The notes: generated by a model from the letters alone, not told the origin. A DNA stretch of 64,000 bases from an uncultured Alphaproteobacteria bacterium (GCA_902586885.1 CACIJG010000001.1:1-64000); one strand, 5' to 3'; numbered from the stretch's first letter, positions 1-10,792 are shown. Numbers and translations: made by a program.

Positions 1-840
1 TCGAAAAAAGAAGAGTTTGCAAAGCTATTGATAGATGTATTTAGAGTTGACGAATTTGGAAATATAATAACAGCAGGAAAAATATCAGAACAAGCAGAAA
101 TTGAAATTATTAGTGATAATAAAGAGATATTGGGTTCAGCAGAAACCGAGGGAAATGGCAATTTCGTAGTTTTTGGAAAAATTCAAGGAACTGGTCTAGT
201 TCAAACAGTAAAAGTTAGAGGTTTGATAAAAAGCGAGAGCGAGAAAAAAATTGTAACAACTGATAATTTGTTTTTTGTCTTGCCAAAAGTAGAGAGAAGT
301 AATCAAGCTAAAAAAACTGAAAAAATTGGTCTCCCTACTATTGTAAAAGATGATGGAACGGACTTAAAAATACTTTCTCCAATAAAATCAAATTTTGTGG
401 AGAGTATTACTTTAGATACCATTAGTTACAGAGATGACTCTGTTGCGGTTTTAGCGGGTAGGGCAAGGACAAATAATATTGTTAGAATATATTTAGATAA
501 CATTTTTGTGGTTGAGACCGATGTTGATGCAAGCGGGGCATGGTTAGTTTCGTTAGAGTCTGTTGTTTCTGGCGTTTATACGTTGCGTTTGGACGAAGTG
601 AATAAAACCGGTAAGGTTCAAGGAAGGTTGGAACTTCCATTTAAGAGAGAAAGTGAAAGTTTAGTGCAATCAATGGGTGAGGGTAGCATTACAGTTCAGC
701 CAGGAAATAGTTTATGGAGAATTGCAAGAAGATATTATGGAAGAGGTATCCAATATATAGATATTTTTGAGAGAAACTCTCACCTAATTAAGGATCCTGA
801 TCTTATTTATCCAGGTCAAATATTTTCATTGCCAAACTAA
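1..840 (+). CDS. LysM domain protein (5' end truncated by the window)
   Basis: Reading frame is open to base 1. C-terminus ITVQPGNSLWRIARRYYGRGIQYIDIFERNSHLIKDPDLIYPGQIFSLP is a LysM domain. Confidence 0.85.
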   Translation, partial: SKKEEFAKLLIDVFRVDEFGNIITAGKISEQAEIEIISDNKEILGSAETEGNGNFVVFGKIQGTGLVQTVKVRGLIKSESEKKIVTTDNLFFVLPKVERSNQAKKTEKIGLPTIVKDDGTDLKILSPIKSNFVESITLDTISYRDDSVAVLAGRARTNNIVRIYLDNIFVVETDVDASGAWLVSLESVVSGVYTLRLDEVNKTGKVQGRLELPFKRESESLVQSMGEGSITVQPGNSLWRIARRYYGRGIQYIDIFERNSHLIKDPDLIYPGQIFSLPN

Positions 841-1172
841 CAAGACATGTTCATTTTTAGCATTTTTGTAATCTATTGCCGGTTTCATTTAAACTAACCC
901 CGAGTTAGCTGTAATCTTAATTAATTAACGTCGAAAATAAGTCCAAAACTGGAGAAATAAATAAAACTTTATGTAGAAAAATAGAAACAAAGACTTTAAA
1001 TATAAAAGCTCATCGGTTATCGTCAGTTGCTAATGCTGTCAAAATCATTTCGACTTAGGGTGAAGTAGTCAAATTAATGAAACAAAAAAGTTATCAAAGG
1101 CATATTGTCTCTTTTGGGCAATACTGGGTAATTTAGCGTAAAGGTTCTAACCAAGTTTTATGAGGTTAATAT

Positions 1173-1811
1173 ATGGTTGAAACAGAGAATTTTATCAAAG
1201 AAATCCGTGAAGAAGTCAGAAAAGACAAACTTTTCAAAACTTTAAGGCGTTATAGATGGATTCTGTCTGGATTGATTTTTGGTATAATTTTGGTAGTCAG
1301 CGGTTATGAATATTACAAATATAACAGAAAGATTTCTTCAGAAGCTAATGGACAATTATTATTTAATTATATTGAATCCATAGAAAATGTAACCGAAGAA
1401 GACTTAAATGTTTCATCAGATAGTTTTGTGGCTTCAATTGCAAAACTTCATAAGGCCAAGTTGTTAGTTGAACAAGGGAACCATGATTTAGCTAAGAAAT
1501 TGTATGAGGAAGTAATCCAAAGCCCTGGTTTGGATGATTTTTTTAAAAAATATTCTATTCTTATGCTGTATTTACTATCACCTGCAGAGTCTCTATCAGA
1601 TAGTAATAAAATTAAGTCCCTTGATGAGCTTTCAGCACCAGACTCTCCATTCCAAATACTAGCATTAGAACAAAAGTTATTATTATTTCTAAAATTGAAC
1701 GAGATAGAGAAGGCTAAAAACTATATTAGCCTAATAGATGAAAATCCTGGTGTTACTTCGGAACAATTGGAAAGAATTAAAGAGGTTAAAGAACTTTATG
1801 GATTCGATTAA
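1173..1811 (+). CDS. YfgM-like membrane-anchored TPR protein
   Basis: One N-terminal TM helix followed by a helical repeat region; located directly upstream of bamB and der, as yfgM is. Confidence 0.7.
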   Translation: MVETENFIKEIREEVRKDKLFKTLRRYRWILSGLIFGIILVVSGYEYYKYNRKISSEANGQLLFNYIESIENVTEEDLNVSSDSFVASIAKLHKAKLLVEQGNHDLAKKLYEEVIQSPGLDDFFKKYSILMLYLLSPAESLSDSNKIKSLDELSAPDSPFQILALEQKLLLFLKLNEIEKAKNYISLIDENPGVTSEQLERIKEVKELYGFD

Positions 1812-3081
1812 ATTTTTGTATATGCGATACTTTAATTTCTTAATAATTGTTGTTTTTGCATTCAATATAGGCTGCTCTAATGACGAAATATTGCTGGGCC
1901 AAAGACAAAATGTTCTTGAAAACCAGATCAAAACTGTTTCTGCCAATAACATAAGTCAGTTGATATTAAATAAGCCAAAGAACTGGAGTTCATGGAAGAA
2001 TAAAGGTAGAAACTCTTCACATGATATTGGAAATTTAGTTTTTAATGAAAAACAAAACTACTCAATAATAAGAAAAAAGATAGGTCCAAAGGGAATTTAT
2101 AATGAACCCGTAGTATTGGACAACATCATTTATATATTGGCTCCAAGTGGTTACGTAGTTGCTTATAATACAGACGGAAGTTTTTTGTGGGAAGTGGATA
2201 TAGTTCCCTTAAATTTAAAGAAAAGAAAATCTAATGTATTTGGCGGGTTATCAATATACAAAGAACACCTAATTCTAACCTCATCATTAGGTGAGGTTCT
2301 TTCTATCGATATAAAAAATAGAAATGTTAAGTGGCGATTTGATTTTAAAAGAGCATTTCGATCGCCACCATTAGTTCATGGAAATAAAATATATGCCATT
2401 ACAGGAGATGACATTGCATTATCTTTAACTCTAAATGGCAAACTTAGATGGACAAGAAAAGGTCCTCAAAAAAATACAAAACTCATGAGTGCTGCAATGC
2501 CTGCAGCGTCAGGGAGTAGAGTACTATTTCCTTTTAGCGGAGGCTCTCTGATGGCATTGAATGCTTATAATGGTTTGGAGCTTTGGACTAATAATTTTCA
2601 AAAATCAAGTTTGGGCAGTGCCTTGGCAACTATTGGGGATTTTGGAGGAGATCCAGTCATAGTAGGCTCAAGAATTTATGCAGTTAGCGCTTTTGGAGAG
2701 ATATTCGCAACAAGCTTGAATGGAAAGGTTGTTTGGCGCAATAATATTCCTGGTAGAAGTAGGCTTATAGTTTCAGGTAACTCAATATTTTTTATTTCCG
2801 GTGATAATAGTTTAGTAAGAATTGACAAAAAATCAGGCAGACTAATTTACAAAACACAAAACTTGATAACAAAGAAGAAAATTCGTTTTATTGGGCCTTT
2901 GCTGGTAGAAAATAAGTTATTAGTATATAGCAGTAATGGTTATATGATGTGGTTTGATGCCAAAACTGGTAATTTATTGAAGGAAAGTGAAATTGGAGAA
3001 AATGTGAGTTCTCCTCCAATTTTGGTTGATAAGAAAATTATTTTCGTTTCAGCTGAGGGTGTGTTAAATATTCTTAGTTAA
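1798..3081 (+). CDS. bamB: Outer membrane assembly lipoprotein BamB-like, PQQ beta-propeller
   Basis: ATG at 1798 gives a lipobox-like signal (FAFNIGCSN); repeated PQQ-type blades (GSFLWEVD, NVKWRFDF, GLELWTNNF); sits upstream of der. Confidence 0.8.
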   Translation: MDSIKFLYMRYFNFLIIVVFAFNIGCSNDEILLGQRQNVLENQIKTVSANNISQLILNKPKNWSSWKNKGRNSSHDIGNLVFNEKQNYSIIRKKIGPKGIYNEPVVLDNIIYILAPSGYVVAYNTDGSFLWEVDIVPLNLKKRKSNVFGGLSIYKEHLILTSSLGEVLSIDIKNRNVKWRFDFKRAFRSPPLVHGNKIYAITGDDIALSLTLNGKLRWTRKGPQKNTKLMSAAMPAASGSRVLFPFSGGSLMALNAYNGLELWTNNFQKSSLGSALATIGDFGGDPVIVGSRIYAVSAFGEIFATSLNGKVVWRNNIPGRSRLIVSGNSIFFISGDNSLVRIDKKSGRLIYKTQNLITKKKIRFIGPLLVENKLLVYSSNGYMMWFDAKTGNLLKESEIGENVSSPPILVDKKIIFVSAEGVLNILS

Positions 3082-3103
3082 ATAAATCTAGGGAAACTTT
3101 GAA

Positions 3104-4459
3104 TTGGCCGTTAGAGTAGGCATTGTGGGCAGACCAAACGTTGGTAAGTCAACACTCTTCAATAGTATAGTTGGTAAAAACCGTGCTTTGGTCAGCAATA
3201 TTGCAGGCGTAACTCGTGATTATAAAGAAGAAAAGATTTTTATAAATGAGTTCAATATAAACTTAATTGATACAGCCGGCTTGAGCACAAGAGTTTTTAC
3301 TAATCAAGAAAGAAGATTAAACTCATACACAGATAAAGCTATTAACCAACTAGATATAATACTGTTTGTTTTTGATGGTAGGCAGGGCTTTACTATCGAA
3401 GATGAAACACTTTTATCAAAATTTCGCAAGCTCAACAAACCTTTGATAATTATAATAAATAAAGTAGAAAATAAAAAAATTGAAGATAATTTTTACTATG
3501 AAACCCATAAATTGGGCAATATAGAGCAACTGTTAATTTCGGCAGAACATCGTATTGGAATATCTGATGTTAAAAGCAAAATAACTGAAATTATTGTAAA
3601 TAAAGACCTAAACAAAAAATACGATGAGGCAACTGAAAATAATAAAAAACCAATAAAGATAGCAGTTATTGGCCGACCAAATGTTGGTAAATCTACGCTA
3701 GTTAATTCAATAATAAATATAGAAAGATTTATCACTGGGCCAGAGTCTGGTTTGACCAGAGACACCAACGAATTTTTTTTCCATTGGTTTGGTGACTTTT
3801 TTTGTATCCAAGACACTGCTGGAGCTAGACGAAAGAGTAACATTATTGATGCTCTGGAAAAGGACTCGGTAAAGAGAACAATAAACGCAATTAACTTTTC
3901 GGAAGTAGCCGTTCTTGTATTGGATATCAATGATATTTTAAATGCTCAAGATTTGAGAATTGCATCTCTTTGTATAAGAGAGGGTAGAGCTTTGGTTTTA
4001 GCAATTAACAAAATCGATGAAAAGAAAATTCGAGATAAATTCGCTGAAAATCTTCGGCTTAAGTTAGATAAGTCTCTACCACAATTAAAAGGCGCCTATA
4101 TTGCTGAAGTTTCTGGCCTTAAAAAGATTGGCCTAAAAGGATTAAAAGAATGCATCATAAAATCTCATAGAAATTGGAATTTGAAGATAGCAACGTCTGA
4201 GCTTAACTCATGGTTAGAGAGAAAAAAGGGAGAGCACAGTCCGCCTACCAACAAAGAAAAGAGAAGGATAAAACTGAAATATGTTGTTCAAACAAGGTCA
4301 AGACCACCTTCATTGACTATATTTACTTCATACAATGCAAGCGTTCCTGAATCATATCGAAAATATCTTCAAAATTCTCTAAGGAAAGATTTTAAAATAT
4401 ATGGTACCCCAATAAGAATTTTTTTCAAATCAGGAAATAATCCTTACAAGAAGAACTAA
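3104..4459 (+). CDS. der: Ribosome biogenesis GTPase Der
   Basis: Two tandem G domains (GRPNVGKSTLFNSIVG and GRPNVGKSTLVNSI) plus C-terminal KH-like domain; TTG start. Confidence 0.95.
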   Translation: MAVRVGIVGRPNVGKSTLFNSIVGKNRALVSNIAGVTRDYKEEKIFINEFNINLIDTAGLSTRVFTNQERRLNSYTDKAINQLDIILFVFDGRQGFTIEDETLLSKFRKLNKPLIIIINKVENKKIEDNFYYETHKLGNIEQLLISAEHRIGISDVKSKITEIIVNKDLNKKYDEATENNKKPIKIAVIGRPNVGKSTLVNSIINIERFITGPESGLTRDTNEFFFHWFGDFFCIQDTAGARRKSNIIDALEKDSVKRTINAINFSEVAVLVLDINDILNAQDLRIASLCIREGRALVLAINKIDEKKIRDKFAENLRLKLDKSLPQLKGAYIAEVSGLKKIGLKGLKECIIKSHRNWNLKIATSELNSWLERKKGEHSPPTNKEKRRIKLKYVVQTRSRPPSLTIFTSYNASVPESYRKYLQNSLRKDFKIYGTPIRIFFKSGNNPYKKN

Positions 4460-5121
4460 ATTAATAATTTTTTTGTTAGCTTTATAGCTTCCATTCGAGT
4501 GGTATTTAAATTCTTTTTGTCCTCTCCAGGGTATAACTTAAGTCTTATCCCAGAGTTCATCGGCATAGGTTTGTAGATGAACACTCTAACCCCCAGCCGC
4601 TCACTCTCAGACTTATATGAACAAAACAGCTCCTCAGATGCTCTCTTCGTGGCATTGTATAGACTATTAAATTTTTTTGTTTGTTCATCAGTTACATAAA
4701 TAACTTGCCCTTTGGGAGAATTCTTTAGCGCATTATCAAAAGAGGCAATCAATCGCAAGGAAACAATAAAATTTAAGGATACATGGTAATTAGTTTCCTT
4801 ATTTAATGACTGCGTTACAGGCATCATTGGCAAAGTAGAAGAAGCGCAATGAATCATTATATCTAATTTTTGCCATCGCTCATAAATATTCACTGCCATG
4901 TTTTCAATAGAATTGGCTTTTTCTAAGTCTACTGGAATTAAAGTGCATGAACCCGATATGGCCTCTATGGAGTCAGAAAGAAGCTCCAATTTTTTTACAC
5001 TTCTGCCCGCAGCTAATATATGTGCTCCATGTTTTGCAAGAATTAGAGCTGTCTCGAAGCCAAGGCCACTAGAGGCACCAGTAATTAATACAACCTGACC
5101 TTGTAGTTTTTTTTTAGTCAT
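4456..5121 (-). CDS. SDR family NAD(P)-dependent oxidoreductase
   Basis: TGASSGLGFETA Rossmann motif; YNATKRASE resembles the YxxxK motif. Confidence 0.8.
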   Translation of the reverse strand: MTKKKLQGQVVLITGASSGLGFETALILAKHGAHILAAGRSVKKLELLSDSIEAISGSCTLIPVDLEKANSIENMAVNIYERWQKLDIMIHCASSTLPMMPVTQSLNKETNYHVSLNFIVSLRLIASFDNALKNSPKGQVIYVTDEQTKKFNSLYNATKRASEELFCSYKSESERLGVRVFIYKPMPMNSGIRLKLYPGEDKKNLNTTRMEAIKLTKKLLI

Positions 5122-5127
5122 AGTTAC

Positions 5128-5703
5128 TCATCTAACAAGACAATTAGTAACCAATGACTCATAATTATTTATCAGCCATTTTGGAATGTTCTTTGGGTAA
5201 TAAGCAAGAATTTTATTTTGTAAGTTAATTGTTATGCTATTTGATTTTGAATTTTTTACTGTTTTCCATCCACCTTCAGTCCAAATTTGATTATGTACAA
5301 TTAGGAAAACTATTATAATCAACGCTCCTCGCAAAATTCCGAAACAAAGACCGAGAACTTTGTTAATCTCGCTGAATATTGAAGTTTCTACAAATTTAGA
5401 TATGTTTAACGTAAAAAATGAAACGATAATTAACGAGAAAATGAACCCAAATAAAAAAGCTAATATCATTATTAACTCACAGCTATCACTAAAAATATCT
5501 GTAATGATTTCGATGTTTGAAATCAAATTGAATATGGCCGGTGAAATAAGGTAAGATACAAGGATAGAAATAAACCAATTTGAGATAAGAATAATTTCTC
5601 TAAAAACTCCCCTAAAATATGCAAAAACGGATGAAAATAGGATTAAGCCTAATCCCAAAAAATCAAATGAGGTGTAAGAATCCATTTCTTTTACTCTATC
5701 CAA
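5128..5703 (-). CDS. cvpA: CvpA family protein
   Basis: Four predicted TM segments with the N-terminal pattern FDFLGLGLILFSSVFAYFRGVFREI typical of CvpA. Confidence 0.75.
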   Translation of the reverse strand: MDRVKEMDSYTSFDFLGLGLILFSSVFAYFRGVFREIILISNWFISILVSYLISPAIFNLISNIEIITDIFSDSCELIMILAFLFGFIFSLIIVSFFTLNISKFVETSIFSEINKVLGLCFGILRGALIIIVFLIVHNQIWTEGGWKTVKNSKSNSITINLQNKILAYYPKNIPKWLINNYESLVTNCLVR

Positions 5704-5727
5704 AAATATTTAAAAAAGTCTTCAATA

Positions 5728-6471
5728 TCATTTAATTGTTCCTTTTAAAAACTCTTTTATCAATTTTGATTTTGTTTTGAAAATTTGAGTTTTTAGGCCA
5801 GACCATTCAACATGGCCTTCATGCAAAAGAAGTATTTCTGAAGCAAGTGATAGCGCTAAATTTATGTCGTGAGTTATTGTAATGGCACTCTTCATGGAGC
5901 TAGCCATTATTTCTTTGATTAGGGCTATGATTTTTCTAGACATTAAAGGGTCAAGTCCAGTTGTTGGTTCATCGAAAAAAAGAATGTCAGGGTTTGAAAA
6001 AATAGCTCTAGCAATTCCTACTCTCTTTTGCATCCCTCCTGATAATTCAAAAGGGTACAAATCAGCAGTTTCGGTAGGAAGCCCAACCTCCAATAGTTTA
6101 GCTACAGCGTTATCTCTTGCTATTTTTCTACTCATTAATTGTTTCGTGTGAATTTTTTCAAAAGCGACATTTTCCCAGACTTTATAACTGTCAAAGAGAG
6201 CATTTCCTTGAAAACAAACTCCAATCTGCTTTAAGAACTCAGGTCTTTCGTTCTTTATACTTACATTATTACCTTTAAAGTAAACTTTACCTTCACTTAA
6301 TGACTGGAGGCCTAGTATACATTTAATAAGCATAGACTTACCTGCACCTGATCCTCCTATAATAACCAAGTGACTCTTGTGATTTAATTTAAAATTAATA
6401 TCAGTAAGAATTTGTTTGGAATTTATATTTTTAGTTAAATTCTTTACTTCTATTTCCGGATATTGGTTCAT
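5728..6471 (-). CDS. mlaF: ABC transporter ATP-binding protein, MlaF-like
   Basis: Walker A GGSGAGKS, signature LSGGMQKRVGIARA, Walker B DILFFDEPTTGLDP; overlaps the downstream end of an MlaE permease gene. Confidence 0.85.
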   Translation of the reverse strand: MNQYPEIEVKNLTKNINSKQILTDINFKLNHKSHLVIIGGSGAGKSMLIKCILGLQSLSEGKVYFKGNNVSIKNERPEFLKQIGVCFQGNALFDSYKVWENVAFEKIHTKQLMSRKIARDNAVAKLLEVGLPTETADLYPFELSGGMQKRVGIARAIFSNPDILFFDEPTTGLDPLMSRKIIALIKEIMASSMKSAITITHDINLALSLASEILLLHEGHVEWSGLKTQIFKTKSKLIKEFLKGTIK

Positions 6472-7250
6472 TTGTTAAACAACGCTTCTGTTAAAAGATA
6501 ATTACTAGCTAGAATCAAAATAGAGGACCAAACGACTGAGTTTGTAGTAGCGCGGCCAACACCTTTTGCTCCGATAGATGTGTTTAACCCATTAAAAGTT
6601 CCCAAAATTCCAATTATAAAGCCAAAAACTGCAGCCTTTATAAGGCCAGAATAGATATCTTCAAATTGAAGGTATTGTAACGTATTAACCAAATAATTAG
6701 TCGAATTGAAATCAAGTGTACTTATCCCAATTAGATAGCCTCCCCAAATACCCAGTAAATCTCCTATCAGAGTAAGAAATGGTAGTGATATTACACAAGC
6801 GAAGATTCGTGGAATTATCAAAAAATTATAAGGATTAGTATTCAGAGTGTATAAGGCGTCTAGTTGTTCAGTTACTTTCATTGTACCAATTTCAGCTGCA
6901 ATAGAAGAAGATACTCTTCCTGCCATTATTAAACCACACAAAACAGGTCCTAATTCTCGAGTTATTCCTATTGCTACTATGGAAGGAACAACACTTTCCG
7001 CATTAAATCGTGATCCTCCTGAGAATATCTGTAAAGCTAGAGCTGCGCCAGTAAATATAGCAGTTAATCCTATTACAGGAAGAGAGAGAAAACCTATTGA
7101 GAATAACTGATAGATGAAATTCTTGAAATAGAAAGGCCCTGAAAATAATCTTTTTAAATTGAAAAGTATAAATAGAACAAGGCGACCTAATAGCGACAAA
7201 AAAACCCTAAAAATAGATCCAATTTTTTGAATGTAAGATACAATTATCAT
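6468..7250 (-). CDS. mlaE: MlaE family ABC transporter permease
   Basis: MlaE/DUF140 motifs (FTGAALALQ, ELGPVLCGLIMAGRVSSSIAAEIGTMKVTEQLDAL). Confidence 0.9.
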   Translation of the reverse strand: MIIVSYIQKIGSIFRVFLSLLGRLVLFILFNLKRLFSGPFYFKNFIYQLFSIGFLSLPVIGLTAIFTGAALALQIFSGGSRFNAESVVPSIVAIGITRELGPVLCGLIMAGRVSSSIAAEIGTMKVTEQLDALYTLNTNPYNFLIIPRIFACVISLPFLTLIGDLLGIWGGYLIGISTLDFNSTNYLVNTLQYLQFEDIYSGLIKAAVFGFIIGILGTFNGLNTSIGAKGVGRATTNSVVWSSILILASNYLLTEALFNK

Positions 7251-8300
7251 TTACTGTTCTATAAAATATTTTCTTTTGTAACGGCTTCCTAATTTAACGA
7301 AAATTTCGTGACTAATGGTATCAGTTTGTTTTGCCATGTCTGAAACATCATATTGATCAGAGAAGAAATTAAGGTAAGTTGGCTCGGTCTTCAAGTCAGA
7401 AATATCAACTGTTAGGAGGTCCATAGAAATCCTGCCTACTATTGGACATTTTACATTCCGAAAAAAAAGGAAACCTCTATTACTCAATAACCGAGAGATA
7501 CCGTCTCCATACCCTGTCGGTATTGTTGCTATTTTCATAGCTTTTTTTGCTTTAAAAGTAAGATTATAGCCTATGCCCATTCCTTTCTTTAACCTATAAG
7601 TATTAATAATTGGCGATTTTATCTGTAAAACTGGTCGTAAATTTGCCCCTTTTATCCCACCATATGCACCGATGCCTACTCTTATTAAATCAAAATGAAA
7701 ATCTCTATTTAAAAGGGCTCCATGGCTAGCTGCCAGACTTTTTCTTATTTTTGGAAAATGTTCACAACACTTTAGAAACTCTCTTTTCTGCTCAATGTTA
7801 GACTCTGAATTCGGTTCATCTGCACTAGAAAGATGGGAGATAATAAGGTTTAATGGTATTTTTTTAAATAAGTTAATATTTTCTCTTAATATTTTTCTAG
7901 TAACTCCTAGTCTATTCATGCCTGAATTAATTTGCAAAGCTACGCTAGAAGGGCCAAGATCGGCTTCTAAAAATTTTTTTACTTCAAGAAGACTATTTAT
8001 TACTGGAAAAATGTTATATTTATGATATTTCTGCGCTCTTTGAAAATAAAAGCCATTTAAAGTATAAACTTTTGCAGACTTATCTATCTTTCTAACTTTA
8101 ATAGCTTCTTCTAAAGTAGCAGTAAAATAGGTTTTAATATTTTGGGTAGTAAAAAACTTTACAATTTTTTTTAACCCTAACCCATATGCGTCGCACTTTA
8201 CAACTACCCCAACTTCGGTTTCTTCATTTGATATTGACCTAAAATATTTGAGATTTGCCTCTATACTGCTTAGTTGAACTTGTAATTCTGGTGAGAACAC
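7251..8300 (-). CDS. alr: Alanine racemase
   Basis: PLP lysine region VVKCDAYGLG; catalytic region VGRISMDLLTVDIS; located next to dnaB. Confidence 0.9.
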   Translation of the reverse strand: MFSPELQVQLSSIEANLKYFRSISNEETEVGVVVKCDAYGLGLKKIVKFFTTQNIKTYFTATLEEAIKVRKIDKSAKVYTLNGFYFQRAQKYHKYNIFPVINSLLEVKKFLEADLGPSSVALQINSGMNRLGVTRKILRENINLFKKIPLNLIISHLSSADEPNSESNIEQKREFLKCCEHFPKIRKSLAASHGALLNRDFHFDLIRVGIGAYGGIKGANLRPVLQIKSPIINTYRLKKGMGIGYNLTFKAKKAMKIATIPTGYGDGISRLLSNRGFLFFRNVKCPIVGRISMDLLTVDISDLKTEPTYLNFFSDQYDVSDMAKQTDTISHEIFVKLGSRYKRKYFIEQ

Positions 8301-8313
8301 GGGCTTTTAAAAA

Positions 8314-9765
8314 TTATTGAGGTTTATTTTCATAATTTTTTGCCAAATTACCAAAGCGTGTATATCTTCCATCAAAGGCTAATTGTATTGTGCCAACTGG
8401 GCCATGCCTTTGTTTTCCGATTATAAGCTCAGCTTTGCCATGGATTGCTGACATTTCTTCTTGCCATTTAAGAAGTGCATCTAAATCCTGATCCCCTGGT
8501 TTTTCTCTTTCTTTATAATATTCTTCACGAAAAATAAAAAGCACAACATCAGCGTCTTGCTCTATGGAGCCGCTTTCTCTAAGGTCGGCTAATTGAGGTC
8601 TTTTATCATCCCTATTTTCAACCTGTCTGGATAATTGAGACAGTGCTACAACTGGAATATTCAACTCTTTTGCAATAGCTTTGAGTCCTTGAGTTATTTC
8701 AGCAATTTCATTAACCCTATTGTCTCTGCTTGAAGATGCTCTTATTAATTGCAGATAGTCAATAATTAAAACATCTAAACCATGAATACGTTTTAATCTT
8801 CTTGCTTTAGATGCTATGGATGATATCAGAAGAGCTGGTGTATCATCTATATAAAACTTACTTTGTTCTAACGATTGAGAGGCTTCTAAAAATTTGTTAA
8901 ACTCTTTATCTGTTAGTTCGCCTCTTCTAATTTGCTCAGAAGGTACTTTTGATAAATCTGAAAGTATTCTAGTAGCCAATTGTGCAGAAGACATTTCTAA
9001 TGAGAAAAAGCCTACACTGGATTGAATTCCATGCTTCTTTTTATTATTTACCGCTGCGTTAAAAGCAATGTTTGTAGCAAGAGCAGTTTTTCCCATTGAT
9101 GGTCTTCCTGCTAGAATAATCAAATCTGAATTTTGCAATCCACCTAATTTCTTGTCTATGTCGATAAAGCCTGTCGGAATTCCTGAAATGCCTTGAATAT
9201 CGGATTCAAAAGCCCTATTAGCAATATCTATTGCTTCGGTAGCAGCTTTTACTAGCGGCTCAAAAGTTCTGTTATTTGATCCTTTGGATGCTACGTCATA
9301 AAGTGATTGCTCAGCTTCTACGATAAGTTTTTCAGGTGTGTTATTTTCAGATACAACTCTAGCCTTTGAAATTACATCGTGACCAATTTCAATCAATTTC
9401 CGTCTAACAGCTAAATCAAAAATTGATCTTGCATAATCTTTTGCAGCAAAAGCATTTATAGCTCTGGCGGAAAGCTCTGTTAATAGGGTAGCAGAATCAA
9501 TGTCTTTAAAGTCCTCATCTGAATCAAGATAAGGTTTAAGTGTTACTGGGGAAGCGACAAGACCTTTTCTTGCCTTTGAAGCAATTAGGCTGAAAATCTT
9601 CTTATGAAAGCTATCAAAAAAATGTTCTTCGTTTATTAGCGAGTCAATTTCTGTTAAAATCTCATTATTGATTAGAAGAAGACCAATCAAAGACTGTTCA
9701 GCCTCTATATTAAAGGTAGAAACACCTGAATCATAATCTCTATCTATATTTGTAATGTTTTCCAT
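8314..9765 (-). CDS. dnaB: Replicative DNA helicase DnaB
   Basis: Walker A GRPSMGKTALA; DYLQLI; EIAEITQGLKAIAKEL. Start placed at ATG 9765; the ORF track gives 9786. Confidence 0.95.
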   Translation of the reverse strand: MENITNIDRDYDSGVSTFNIEAEQSLIGLLLINNEILTEIDSLINEEHFFDSFHKKIFSLIASKARKGLVASPVTLKPYLDSDEDFKDIDSATLLTELSARAINAFAAKDYARSIFDLAVRRKLIEIGHDVISKARVVSENNTPEKLIVEAEQSLYDVASKGSNNRTFEPLVKAATEAIDIANRAFESDIQGISGIPTGFIDIDKKLGGLQNSDLIILAGRPSMGKTALATNIAFNAAVNNKKKHGIQSSVGFFSLEMSSAQLATRILSDLSKVPSEQIRRGELTDKEFNKFLEASQSLEQSKFYIDDTPALLISSIASKARRLKRIHGLDVLIIDYLQLIRASSSRDNRVNEIAEITQGLKAIAKELNIPVVALSQLSRQVENRDDKRPQLADLRESGSIEQDADVVLFIFREEYYKEREKPGDQDLDALLKWQEEMSAIHGKAELIIGKQRHGPVGTIQLAFDGRYTRFGNLAKNYENKPQ

Positions 9766-9887
9766 AGCGTGTATTTTAAATATCATACACTAAAAAATTT
9801 TATCCACATCATGTTAATTAAGTGGATAACTGCATAAATATTAATTTTTTTGAAAAACTTTTAATAAAAATCAAAGATATTATCTTT

Positions 9888-10514
9888 TTAATCTTTAGAT
9901 GATTTATTATCTTCGTCTTCAGACACATTTTCCACATCTGACATTTCTAATGTTTTTTCTTCAGCTGATGGAATTGCACCATCTTCAAAAAGATTTTCGT
10001 CTATATTCAGATCTTTAGTTTCACTTTCACTCACACCTATTTCTAACTCTTCTTTTTTTGTTGTTTCATTTAAGCTTCTAACGACTTTAAGGTTGATAAA
10101 TATTTCTACCTCAGCATGTATATTAACTTTTACTTCGTATACACCCAGCTCTTTTATGGGTTTGTCTAGAACTATATCTTTTCTATTAACTAAACGCTCA
10201 TCCTCATTCACAATTTTAGCTATATCTCTTGTAGTCACCGACCCATATAATATTCCTGTGTCTGAGGCTGATCTAACTATTGAAGGATTAAATTTAGATA
10301 ATCTTTCTTTGATCTTTTCAGCATTACTTTTCTCTTCATTGTTTTTAGCCAACAACTTCTCTTTATCTTTTTCAAAGATTGCTATATTTTCTTTTGTTGC
10401 TCTGAGCGCTTTACCAGAAGGTAGTAAGTAGTTTCGTGCAAAACCGGATTTAACTGAAACAACGTCACCGATGCTTCCAAGTTTATTTATTTTTTGAAGA
10501 AGAATTAGTTCCAT
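9888..10514 (-). CDS. rplI: 50S ribosomal protein L9
   Basis: MELILLQKINKLGSIGDVVSVKSGFARNYLLPSGKAL; acidic C-terminal extension. Confidence 0.95.
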   Translation of the reverse strand: MELILLQKINKLGSIGDVVSVKSGFARNYLLPSGKALRATKENIAIFEKDKEKLLAKNNEEKSNAEKIKERLSKFNPSIVRSASDTGILYGSVTTRDIAKIVNEDERLVNRKDIVLDKPIKELGVYEVKVNIHAEVEIFINLKVVRSLNETTKKEELEIGVSESETKDLNIDENLFEDGAIPSAEEKTLEMSDVENVSEDEDNKSSKD

Positions 10515-10524
10515 TACACACTAC

Positions 10525-10785
10525 TTACTTCACGGCATACGGCAACAAGCCGAGAAATCTAGCTCTTTTTATTGCTGTGGCTAACTCACGCTGCTTTTTT
10601 GTAGAAACAGCGGTTATCCTAGAAGGGATAATTTTACCTCTTTCTGATATATATTTTTGAAGCATTCGCACATCTTTATAGTCAATCTCTGGCGCGTCTT
10701 TTTCAGAAAAAGGACATGATTTTTGCCTTTTAAAATAATGCTTGTTATTACTATTAGATCTTCGTTCGGTTGCTCTTCGTTCCAT
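10525..10785 (-). CDS. rpsR: 30S ribosomal protein S18
   Basis: [48 protein letters not shown]. Confidence 0.95.
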   Translation of the reverse strand: MERRATERRSNSNNKHYFKRQKSCPFSEKDAPEIDYKDVRMLQKYISERGKIIPSRITAVSTKKQRELATAIKRARFLGLLPYAVK

Positions 10786-10792
10786 TTTCTAT

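Noticed and set aside
1731-1952. 73-aa minus-strand ORF
   Set aside because: Antisense to the yfgM-like/bamB junction; no supporting features.
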